The notes under the pieces are model-generated. The model did no database searches. It had not been told where the DNA came from and saw nothing but the letters and a program-made list of their open reading frames with translations. A program made the translations under genes and the position numbers. From the NCBI GenBank assembly GCA_965240325.2, contig OZ251248.1, positions 930,001 to 994,000 of the forward strand: a stretch of 64,000 nt of DNA, written 5' to 3'. Shown here in pieces: positions 32,312-42,609 of this stretch. Origin of the DNA: Rebecca billardiae RCC1528 (Eukaryota; Haptophyta). Each line of letters starts with the position of its first letter. Within the stretch, counting starts at the first letter, position 1.

Positions 32312-34037
32312 TAGGGGGGCCAAAGTGGCACTGTGACGTGACTGACGGCTACGAGCGCTGGTCCTAGCGAGTGTTTACTGTTTAGCGCTGAATTGGGGCT
32401 GGATCATATGCCCTCTGGAGGGGTCTGGGCCAGCCAAGTAAAAAAATCAGGTGCACATACCCTGAATATAGGGCGTAACGGCTAGCATATTTACTTATTA
32501 GAATGAGCCTGAACTTATTGGAAACGGCATGTAACGGCTGTCTTATATGTGACATATAGACCATGTCGACTTCACTTTGATAGAGCATCTCGGCGAGATC
32601 GTTCTGAGTCCCCAGCAGCAGCAGGTCCCAACATGCGATATAGGCTGTGTACTGGCAGGCTGTCAAACACGTAGTTTCCCGGAAGCCACTCTGGTCGTTA
32701 CATACCCACCGTGTATATAGACGCCATGCTGATGAATACAGTCTCGTCTGATCTCGAGCCGCGAGATACGTTTTCAGACTGTGTATACGGCCATGCGTAC
32801 GGCGTATTGCAGACATAGTAGACCCAAAGCACCGGCCCCATGTCCTCAGCTCGGGAGTACTCTCGGTCATAATCAAGGTTTAAAGTCACTCGAGCCAACC
32901 GTCACCGCTCCATGGCCGAGACCTACGAGGCAGGTCAAATCTGTCGTCGTCGCAGCGCGGCACAGTGCCGAGCATGCGATTCGGCAGCAAACGCCTGCTC
33001 CAGGTGGTGGCTGGCGTCTCTGCACCAAACCAGGCCGGATGGGATCGGTCCATATATGTACGCCCTACCCTGTTCCGCGCTATTTCTGGGCGTTGGGGCG
33101 GATATTCGGCCTACAGAGGCTGATCCGGCGCTGTTCGGCGCTCCTGTCTGGCTGCGCGGAGCCCAATGGCAAGCGCCGGCGTGTGCAAGGTGTCAAGATT
33201 GAGACGGTCTCTGACGCTCCCGCCGGTCTTGGGCGCACCACGGTGCATTGAGGCCCATCTGCGTCTGCTTCTGCAGGCATGCGCGTCACAGGGGCGCGCT
33301 TGTAGGCACGGTCGAGTGCACGTCGGATCTGTCGAATGAGCCATCCGCTGCCTGCGAGCACGTCCGCGACGTCCTGAGAGGCGAATGGGAGGCGCCCCGA
33401 CGCCATCTGGGGGCACGCGTGACCCATACCCAACGTGCTGACCATCGCAAGTGCCACGGCAGGTGCAAACACGGGCCCTACGAGCGGAACATGACAGTTG
33501 CGGGCTCCGTGGAGGTGTTGCGCGCGAGCTCGCGCCGGTCTGCTGACGGCGATTCCGGCGCAGCAGGGCAGGTTAGGCGAGCTGGGCATCCACGGATACA
33601 CATGAACACTTGGGGCGAGCATCGATCTCGCCGGGGCGAGTTGATCTTGAGCCACAAGGAGGGGTAGCGTGACGGGCGTACGCAGCGCACCAATTCAAGC
33701 CGGCCGACGCGCGCCGCGCACGGCGCGAGGTGGCCAAGAACCGGGTGGTGAGCCGCTGGTGGCGCAAAGACAAGGGTCAGAAGCGCCCACCAGCGTCACG
33801 CGCGCGCGCTCCCGAGACCATATCGGCGTCTCATGGGACGCGAGCGCGCGGCGGTCCACTGCCTCCGGCCGCTCGTGCTCGAGCGGAACCGAGCTCTGAG
33901 CGCCCGAACGCGTCGGAGCTCGATTTTCGAGCGGGGTCCGAGAAAAAGGCTCCGCGCCACCCTAAAAGGCCGAGGGAGGAGCGAAAATGCGCCGCGGCTT
34001 TGATTTTCTTTTTTTAATGAGCGGTTTGGCCCCCCTA
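32312..34037 (+). mobile_element. 1.73-kb element with 13-bp terminal inverted repeats, copy 1
   Basis: Ends are taggggggccaaa and its complement. A second, inverted, nearly identical copy is at 42610-44336. The nine bases outside the left end (ccgtgcgag) and right end (ccgtgcgcg) match at 8 of 9 positions, a possible target-site duplication. Internal frames (for example 191 codons at 33655-33080, minus) are shared by both copies, but none resembles a transposase, so it is probably non-autonomous. Its composition is less GC-rich than nearby genes. Confidence 0.82.
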
Positions 34038-34365
34038 CCGTGCGCGTCGGCTGGCGGCCCCGCGGCAGCAGTGAGCTCGCACACCGGGCGCTCAACGTCA
34101 CCTCAAGTACATGGGCATCTCGTGTGTTCTCGATTTTCCGTGTAGGCTTGACCCCCAGGGCGTCGCTCTCCCCAGGCGGCGTGGTTGGATTTGGCAAACC
34201 TTTTGCCATGGTTCTGGAGCCTTTCCGGACCGCCATGCCGAATCCGCCATCGTGCGGCCGGTTTGGCGGTCCGGAAAAGGTTTCAGAACCAGGCAAAAGG
34301 TTTGTTTGGGGATACGACTGCCTCGTTTTGGCCCTTTCAGAGGAAAAGGGTATTGGACATTTTGT

Positions 34366-34411
34366 CAATATCAGCGCGCCCCTCTGCTCGTGAAATGTCT
34401 AGCGAGAAAGT
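34366..34411 (+). repeat. 46-bp dispersed repeat, copy 2
   Basis: Direct copy of 28818-28863. Here it is followed by unrelated sequence, not the 188-bp repeat. Confidence 0.88.
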
Positions 34412-35321
34412 GACGGATCGTGTGAATGACTGAATGTGAAGTGTGAACTCGCGACACGACGAATGGGCCGATGCGATTCGCGCGAATGTGAGTACGCAAA
34501 ACGCCGAACGACGAGCGGCTTTTGACCGAACGACGAGCGGCTTTTGTCCTATCGAGCGCGTAAGTGGGTACGCGAATTCCGCTTATGTGACCCGGCGACA
34601 AACAGACGAGGCCGGTGGTGAGCCGGGGCGTCAAATTCTGGTGAACACAGCTTTAAACAATTTTAATTCGTGAGAAAGCCCTGGGAGACCCAGCTCCGAC
34701 CCCCTTTAATTGGTGTGACGTACTGCTGTCCCAAGTAATACCTGAGTAGGAATACGAAGAATGCGGCCTCAAACGTTTTTTGATTAGGCACGCCTCGGGA
34801 ATCGAGAACGCATGTCGTTACCTTTTTGAGCGCGCGCCATAGGGATGTCGTTGCGATTCCCACCTATTTGTTGACGCTTTTCTACGACCATCCGCTCCCC
34901 AAGCATAAAGTCGAGGAACCGCGACGCACGAGTGCGTTCGCCGCCGCGCCGCGTGCGCTCGGCACACACGATTGAGTATGACGGACGAGCGCGCGCTGCT
35001 GCAGGAGGCGAACAAGGCCGCGCGCGACACGCAGATAGCGCTCAGCCGGCGTGGCTCGACGACGCTGCCGGGCACTCGCGCTCGCACACATGCGCGCGAC
35101 GAGGATCAGCTGTCCGCGGGCCTCCGCCGAACCCAGCGCCAGAATCCCAGATGCCATCGTCGGCGTCGCGAGGAACTGCGCCAATCTGGCGGAGATCCAG
35201 TGGCACGTGGCGGCGATCAAGCAGCCGCAACCGCATCAGATGACGTGCACGAACGGGCTCATGGAGAAGCTCGTACCACAAGCCTACCATAAGCCACCCG
35301 CTCGCCGACTTGCCCGACTAC

Positions 35322-35819
35322 TACAGGCAATCGCGGGCAATAAGAAGTCAGAGATCTCACGGCTAGCCTCGGTTTCTTAGCCGTTCGGTAGCCCGAGCGC
35401 CTACGGAGTCTCAGTTTCTTAGCTAGGTCCGCCCGGCGCAGGGGGGCAGAGCCCCCCGCTGAGTCTTTAGGCCCGGCCGGCGAGGCCGACGAAAATTTTG
35501 GGCCTTTTTGGAGCAAATCTGGCATGATGTTGCATGGATGCTGCGGTGCACTGGCCAGGAGTCAGTCATCAGGAGAAGTCGGGACTTGGCCTGTACTCGT
35601 AGTCGGGCCGCGCGCCGCGTCCCCGACTGGCCGACTGCGCCTCGGCCTCGCCCCTCGGCGGACCACTCGTCAGCCGGGACGACGTAGTCCCTGTTTCTTA
35701 GTGTGACTATGCGTATAGCGAACCAGCCAATCGCTAGCCTCAGTTTCTAGGCCAGATCCGCAGATAGCAAGCCCCAGTTTCTTAACGTGACAGCTCCATA
35801 TTGCCCGCGATTGCCTGTA
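35322..35819. repeat. 21-bp inverted repeats flanking a motif cluster
   Basis: tacaggcaatcgcgggcaata at 35322-35342 is perfectly inverted at 35799-35819. Between them a gtttctta-like motif recurs at least five times with irregular spacing (near 35372, 35412, 35692, 35742, 35776). It may be a small degraded element. Confidence 0.6.
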
Positions 35820-36959
35820 CTCGCCCTGGCTCGTCCGTCACCCGCGCCGCCCGCGGCTCGCGGCGCCATCGCGGAGGTGCGTGCCCGCCGGCGCGAGCTG
35901 CACAACACAACATGCACACCGACGCGAGCCGTTGTACCACGTCGTGCCCGACGGGCCGTGCTCAGCGACGGCTGCAGGAGTCTACGCTGGCCGGAAGTCG
36001 GTTGTGCCCTGCGGCCTGCCGGCCTGCGCCGCTCGCCCCGCTCCTGCAGTCGCCCCGCGCCTGCAGACCGGTGGGCCATCCGCGGTGCGTGCCGTTGCCG
36101 TGCCGTCGTGCCCGAGCGGCCGTGCGCAGCGACGACTGCATCGACGCGCGCCTCGCCGTGCGCCTCACTGTGGGCCTTGCAGAACTGCACAGAAGTGCCG
36201 CGCTGCCGCGCCTGGCTTAATCGCACGCGCGACGGTGGCGCGCCACCGGATGATACCGTTCTACAGCGCTGAACTACGGCCAACTCGTCCCATCGTCGTC
36301 GGGTCTGCCGGCCATGGGAAGCTTCTCCGTCGCGTCCTAGACGCGCTGTGTTCGACCAGCCCCACCGGGACAAGGCCGCCAGGCCCCCGCTGTTTAAAGG
36401 CCCGCGACGGGCTGGTCCCCAGCGTGAAGTCGTGCCTTTGTTCTCGTGGGTTTCCAGAATAGTATGAGGGTAAGTTGTCTAAAAAAATGATGATGATGAT
36501 ATTATGATCGTGCATCACTGCATTGGTATCCCTTGACGCAGAATTCACCTCGCCCTTGCGACGGTTCGCCGTACCGGGTAGCAGTCGTCAATCGATGTCT
36601 TCTGACGATGAGTTTTGAGTTGATGAAAACCTCCACCGATTCTCGTTTCTCATCTGTGATTCAGGCTTGGGGGTGGATTGGTGGTGTATATCGTAATAAT
36701 GCTTGGCACTGGATCCCGCTCGTCAAGATGCCGCCCAATTTTTGTAGGATGCGCCTGCATGATCTGCGGAGATACACTTCGCTTGGAGTGCTACGAGGTC
36801 AGAAAATACCGGCTCGCCACCAGCGGTTTGACGGCGCTGGGTGTGTTCATTGTCCTAAGACAACCTCAAACCCTTGCGATGCACCTCAACCACCCCGTGT
36901 CCCGAGACACAACCCTTCCCAACACGCCGAGGCGAGCCTTGGACGTGTCGGGGGGACGG

Positions 36960-39900
36960 ATGGGGCGAGCCCGCGCACGGGTTGCGCTCGCGGCGGGCGC
37001 GGCGCTACTCGTGCCCGCCGGCGTCGCGCAGGCCGCGTTCGTCGTGACGCACGGCCCCGCCGCGCTCGTCGGCCTCGAGCTCGTCGCCGCCGAGCAAGCC
37101 TTCTCGCCGGCCGCGTTTGACGTCTCCGGCGCGCTCGTGCTCACGCAGCGCGAGGACTGGTCGTACGCGCACGGCTGCCCGCCGGCGTTCGTCGGGGAGG
37201 GCCAGCTCGCGGGCTCGATCGTCGTCAACCTCGACGCCGACTGGGCGCGCTGCAGCCACGAGCAGCACGCGCGCGCCGCGGGCGCGCTCGGCGCCGTGGC
37301 TTGGTGTGACCTGTCACACTCGTTTGCGCACGCCTTCCGCATGGTGCCGGGCGAGACGCGGCACTTCTGGGCGTGGGGCGACACGCGCTCGCTCGGCTCG
37401 CCGATCGCGCTGCACCTCGCCCAGCCCGCCGCGCTCCCGCTGGTCGACGCGCTCCGCGCCGCGGGCGGCTCGGAAGGCGGCGGCGCGCCGCCCATCCGCG
37501 CGCGCGTCTCGCACACGGGCGCCGAGCTGAGCGCGTGGCAGCGGCTGTGGCGCTCGCCGTGGTTCGCGCTGCTGCAGGCCGTGCTCTCGCTTCAGACGCT
37601 CGCGTGCGTCGAGCTCGTGCTCTGCCGGCTGCACGCGTACGTTCGCTCAGACGGCCGCCTGCAGCTGAGCGCGGCCAACGCCATCCTGCTGCTCGAGCTC
37701 CTCTTCTGCGCGGTCACGGCGGCGGCGACGCTGGTCGACCCGATGCAGTCGACGGGGCGGCTGCCCGTGCTGCTCTCGCTCGTGCTCGCCAGCCTCCCCT
37801 CACGCGCGCTCGCCACCGCCACCATCCTCTTCTTCTGTGCGTCGGCGCGCGCGCCGCCCGCGCCGCGCGCCTCGCCGCGCCGCGCCGCGCGCCCCGCGGC
37901 GGCCGGCCGGCCGGCGGCGACTGCTTGCGTGCAGCTGGCTGGCTGGCTGGCTGGCTGCGCGCTGGCCGGCGGCCTCGCTGACGCACGCATGCCCGCGGCC
38001 CCCTCCCACGCTCCGCGCCGCGCGCACCCACGCAGCCTACTTTGAGTCCGCGATGGAGGCTCAGGGACTCGCGCCCGCGCGCATCAGCCAGGTGGCGCAC
38101 GGGCGGTGCGTGTTTACGGCGGTGGCGTGCACGCTGCTCACGCTGCCGATCGCGGTGTCGGTGGTGCTGTACCTCGAGGTGCAGATGGAGGTGAAGCTGG
38201 TGCTGGTCGCGGTCGACGCGGCCATCATGCCGTGCGCGCTTCTCGCGCTCCACTCGTATCTCCTCGCGCGCGCGCGCGCGCGGCTCGGCGGCGTGCTCCC
38301 GACGCCCGTGCTCCGGCGGATGCTGCGGGTCCTGCGCGCGGCGACGGTGGCGAGCGCGTGCCTCGCGCTCGGCGCGGTGAACGTGTACATGCACTTTGGG
38401 CCCGGCCGGCGCGCCGCGCTGATGGCGTGGACGGGCACCGCGCGGCTGTGCGTGTGCTACGCGCAGGTCGAGGCGTTCCGACCTGTCGGCGTCCGCGTCG
38501 CCCGCCTCCCCCTGCGCGTGCTGTACGAAGTGGTGCTCGCGCGCTGCGTGGTGCCGCTCGCGCGAGGCGCGAGTGCCGGCCTCGGCGCGCTGCGCGCAAA
38601 GGGCGGCGCAGCCGCCGTGCGGCCGGCGCGCGGCGCGCCCGCGGCGCGCGAGCTTCGCCCGGCGCTCGTCGATGTGCGCCCCGCGCCGTGGTCGACCGCC
38701 GGGGGCGGCGGCGGGCGGCCGAGCGGCGGCGGCGCGGCCGGTGCGTGCGCGGGCGGTTACGCCGCGTCCGCCTCGGTGGCCGGCGCCTCGCGCGGCGCGC
38801 GCGCGGCGGTGGACGGCGCGCAGCAGCGCCGCTCACGCGTCGAGCCTGTGGGCTCTGCCGCCCACGGCGGCGGCGGCAGCCCGGCGGTCGTGCGCGCGAG
38901 CCACGGCGGCAGCGGCTGGGCCAGCCCTGCCAACCGACGGAGCGGCTCCGGCGGCGGCGACGGCGACGGCGGCGCTGGCTCCTTCTCCTGCCGCGGGGGC
39001 GCCGACGCGCCTTTCGATGGCGGCGGCTCCGCGCACCGCCGGCGCGCGCGCGCGCGCGGCCGGCGCGCCCGCAGCCCGGCCGGGCTCATGCGCAGCCACG
39101 AGGGGGGCGGCGCGCTCGAAGCCTCGCGGGACAGCGTCGACGTGTTCCAGAGCGTGGGCTCCTTCGTCTCCGGGCATTCTGCGAGCCTCCTGCGGCGCAG
39201 CGGCGTGCTGCAGCGCGCGTCGTGGCTCCGGCAAAGCGGCGCGCGCCGGGGAAGCCGCGGCGACGGCGGCGGCGGCGGCGGCGGGCCACAGGAGGTCGAG
39301 CTGCGCCGAGTCCTTGGCCTCTCCTACGCCGCGCTGCGCGAGTTCGCGGCGACGCACGCGCTCGGCGCGCAGGAGACGAGCGCGCAGGTCGGGCTCCGCG
39401 TCCGCGAGCTCACGGCGCAGAGCGGCCTGTCCTACGCCGAGCAGGCGCTCGACTCGGAAACCGCTTCGCCGCGGCTGCCCGCCGTGCGCCGCGCCAACGT
39501 GTTCGTGAGTCATGCTCAGGCGTGCTCGTTCGCCAAGCTGCTCGACGCGCTCGAGGCGCACGCGGCGCGGCACGAGCTCAAGCTGTCTGAGATGTACTGC
39601 TGGCTCGACAGTGCGCGCCGCGCGTGGCCATGCCTCACTGATGCGCCGCGGCCACGCGCCGCGCGCCTCCGCGCACGCGCGCCGAGCGCGAGCGCTCACG
39701 CCCGCCTCCGCCACCGTCGCGCTCGCGCCACACACGCCCGCCGCCCTTCCCGCGCAGTCTTCTCGATCCGGCAGCACGACGTGTCCGGCGACGTGCGCTT
39801 CATCGGCGAGATCGTGCGCGCGATCGGCACGCTCGTGATGGTGCTCGACCCTTGGGATGCGCCCGTGTGCCTCAGGCGCGCGTGGTGTTTGTTTGAACTG

Positions 39901-41355
39901 CATCAGGCGGTGGGCGCGGGGCGCGCGCGCGGGCCGCCGCCGCCGCCGCCGCCGCCCTCCGGCCGGGGGTCGCACGCCGCCGCGGGCGGCGCGGCGGCGG
40001 CGCGGAAGGAGGTGGCGCTGCACCTCACGCTCGCGCCCGCCGAGGCCTCCGCGCTCGTGCGCGCGCTCCACCAAGATCGGCCGGGGGCAGTAGCCGCCCT
40101 CGTCTCGTTCGACGCGCGCAACGCGCAGGCGTCGGTTGAGCAGGACCGAAGGATGATCTTTGAGGCGATCGAGGGTGAGTACGTGCTCTCGGCGCAGCAG
40201 GGGCAGATGCTCCGCCCGCGGTACAGGCCCTCGTCGCGCGGCGGCCGCGCGCGCGCGCCGAGCACCCTCCCAATGGAGCAGGCTGTCGACGCCTTCAACT
40301 CGACCGTCGCGGCCGAAGTGCGGCGCGCGCTCACCGCCTTCACTTGGGCCGTGGAGCACACGGGGGCGGCGCGGCCGGCGGGCGAGGGCGCGCTGGGCGG
40401 GGCGGCGGGGCTGCGCAGCCCGCCGCGCTCGATCCAGCACATGCGCTGCTACACCTCGCTCTCCTCCATCGCCTCCTCGCGCAACAGCGGCGCCGACGGC
40501 TCCTCCGGCCGCGCCACGTCCGGCGACTGGGCTGCGCGCGCGTCGGCGCGCGCGACGGGTGCGGACTGGGCGGCGCGTGCGCGGTCTGGTGACTGGGCGG
40601 CGCGGACGGCGGAGCTGCACGCGGCCGCGCACGCCGCCGACGCGGCCGAGTCGACCGAGGACGCCGAGCCCGACGCGCCGGGCCCGCACCACGGCTCGCC
40701 GCTCGGCCGAGGCCGCAAGCCGACGATGCCACTGTCGGCGCTCGGGCGAGCGCGCGCGCGCACGGCCGCCGCCTACGGCGCGCGCGGCTCAGCGTTCAGC
40801 AGCGGCGCACGCTGCTCGCTCGGCGGGAACGGCCTGGGCCGGGGCTCGGTGGGCGGCTCCGACCGTAGCGGCTCCGTCCTCTCCGCCGCCACCACCGCGC
40901 GCAGCACCTCGGTCGCCTCCTCCGCGATGACCACCTCGGCGGACGACGTCGGCGCAATGCTCGGCTTCGGCGCGTGTAACGGCGTCGGCGCGTGTGACGG
41001 CGTCGGCGGGTGTGACGGCGTCGGCGCGGGGAACGGCGTCGGCGCAGGGAACGGCGTCGGCTGTACCCCGCTGCCGCGCAAGCAGCAGCAGCCGCCCGCC
41101 ATGCTCGTCAGCCCGGCGGCGCTGCTCGCGGCGGCGGAGAGCACTACCTCGCCCAGCTCGCCGCCGAGCTCGCTGCCGCCGACGCCGGAGGTCGGCGCTC
41201 GGTTCGAGCGATGGTCCACGCTGTCCGCGCATGAGCAGCCCAGGCCGAGCCGAGCCGTCCGAGGAGGGCCAGGAGTCGGCGGCGGCGACGGGGTGGCCGC
41301 GGGGGCGCCGGCGGGCGGCGAGGGGCTGTCGTCTGCCCAGGGCCATGCTGACTGA
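36960..41355 (+). CDS. Signal peptide / PA-like / seven-helix membrane protein with cytosolic TIR-like domain
   Basis: Three exons, 36960-37836, 38036-39610 and 39758-41355 (introns 199 and 147 bp), 1349 aa. Residues 1-26 form a signal peptide. Residues about 30-185 resemble a protease-associated (PA) domain (GQLAGSIVVNLDADWARCS, HARAAGALGAVAW, LPLVDALRAAGG). Seven hydrophobic helices follow at about 198-220, 242-262, 268-292, 316-340, 347-370, 394-413 and 419-441. A long disordered Gly/Ala/Ser region leads to a TIR-like domain from about 777: ANVFVSHAQ, then across a splice WLDIFSIRQHD, then IGTLVMVLDPWDAP and LRRAWCLFELHQAV, then ARNAQASVEQDRRMIFEAIE. The last motifs are typical of TIR-like domains in algae and oomycetes. 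Predicted topology is extracellular N-terminus and cytosolic C-terminus, suggesting a receptor. Ligand and output are unknown. Confidence 0.78.
40963..41064 (+). repeat. 18-bp coding tandem repeats
   Basis: ggcgtcggcg cores recur every 18 bp at 40981, 40999, 41017, 41035 and 41053, encoding GACDGV/GAGNGV units near the C-terminus of the receptor-like protein. Confidence 0.85.
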
Positions 41356-41450
41356 CAAATCGGATGATAACCCGTTTGCCGAGAGAGCTAAATCGGCTTG
41401 CGCAAGCCGATTTAGCTCTCTCGGCAAACGGGTTATCATCCGATTTGTCA
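41353..41450. repeat. 98-bp perfect palindrome, copy 1
   Basis: Runs from tgacaaatcgg to ccgatttgtca, symmetric about 41401/41402 (centre cttgcgcaag). Every base pairs, with no spacer. Confidence 0.95.
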
Positions 41451-41923
41451 AACGGGTTATCATCCGATTTGTCAGGACTAAAGTCGCCTGTTCGAATCCC
41501 ACTACCGACGTGCCACAAAAAGTTCTGCTTGCCCACTCTCCGGCTCCCCGCGAGAGCCTTACGGCCCGGGGGAGGAAGATGAGCCGGAGACGACGAAGAA
41601 TCGAACAGAAATCGGACAACGACCCACCGCCGACAGAAGACGAGCACGGCTCCACGAGAAGCGCAGCCCCCGGGCGAGTCACACCCGGGTCAACAACAAC
41701 GCTACAACAACGAGCCTCAAGAAGCCACAGCCGCAGAAAGGCTCACCGCCCACACACAGAAGCCGGAGCCTCTACGAAGCCACACAGCGCAGACGAGCAC
41801 GCAGGGCGGACACCCGGCGGGACAGACCGGGCGGGGAAGGAACAACCTCGTCAACAAATCCGGAGTCGGTAGACTGGGACGGACTACAGCCCCTCGCGGG
41901 GTGTCCCCAGGTGACCTCGGTTA

Positions 41924-42021
41924 TGACAAATCGGATGATAACCCGTTTGCCGAGAGAGCTAAATCGGCTTGCGCAAGCCGATTTAGCTCTCTCGGCAAAC
42001 GGGTTATCATCCGATTTGTCA
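41924..42021. repeat. 98-bp perfect palindrome, copy 2
   Basis: Identical to 41353-41450. Confidence 0.95.
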
Positions 42022-42154
42022 CTGACAATGGCGACGACAGCAGCGGCGACGACGATGCTGCGGCCTGATGAAGGCGTCGCGTCCGCTCGATCGGGCCGGC
42101 AGCAGCTGATATGATCGCGATGACGATCGTCATCATCATACTACACGTACTATG

Positions 42155-42294
<140 letters not shown>

Positions 42295-42334
42295 TAGCTA
42301 GCGAGATGAGTGCTGCGTTATTGCAGCGCTGATG

Positions 42335-42335
<1 letters not shown>

Positions 42336-42392
<57 letters not shown>

Positions 42393-42498
42393 CATATATA
42401 TATATATATAGCATATATATATATATAGCATATATATATATGCTATATATATAGCATATATATAGCATATATATATATATATATTATTATATATATAC
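42336..42498. repeat. Interrupted (TA)n microsatellite with tagcata breaks
   Basis: TA runs interrupted at intervals by gc (tatagcatata). Separated from the previous tract by about 40 bp. Confidence 0.9.
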
Positions 42499-42609
42499 CA
42501 TATGCGCACGCACGGACATATATCGTCCGCGCCGGCGGCGCGGCGCTGATGATGATATATAGTAGTCAGATGGCGGCGGGCCGCGCGCGCCGGGCTGGCG
42601 CGCCGGCGG

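Larger units (their letters stand above)
34038..36959. other. Intergenic, repeats only
   Basis: No gene recognised in 2.9 kb. It holds the second 46-bp repeat (34366-34411), a short direct repeat gaacgacgagcggctttt (about 34504-34545), and a cluster of agtttctta motifs (35370-35790). A long open frame reaches the next gene from 36678 but is not protein-like before 36960; it is probably 5' untranslated sequence. Confidence 0.45.
41353..42021. mobile_element. Segment bounded by two identical 98-bp perfect palindromes
   Basis: Palindromes at 41353-41450 and 41924-42021 bound 473 bp of markedly different, A-rich composition. The left palindrome is followed by an extra 25-bp partial copy of its own right half (to about 41475). 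The first palindrome overlaps the stop codon of the receptor gene (TGA at 41353-41355). The inner segment has its own short inverted repeats (tctccggctc / gagccggaga near 41540 and 41582). No transposase is present. Mobile origin is inferred from structure only. Confidence 0.6.

Noticed and set aside
33080-33655. 191-codon frame inside the 1.73-kb element as a transposase
   Set aside because: No DDE-like, zinc-finger or other transposase motif seen. Its conservation in the second copy is explained by near identity of the whole element.
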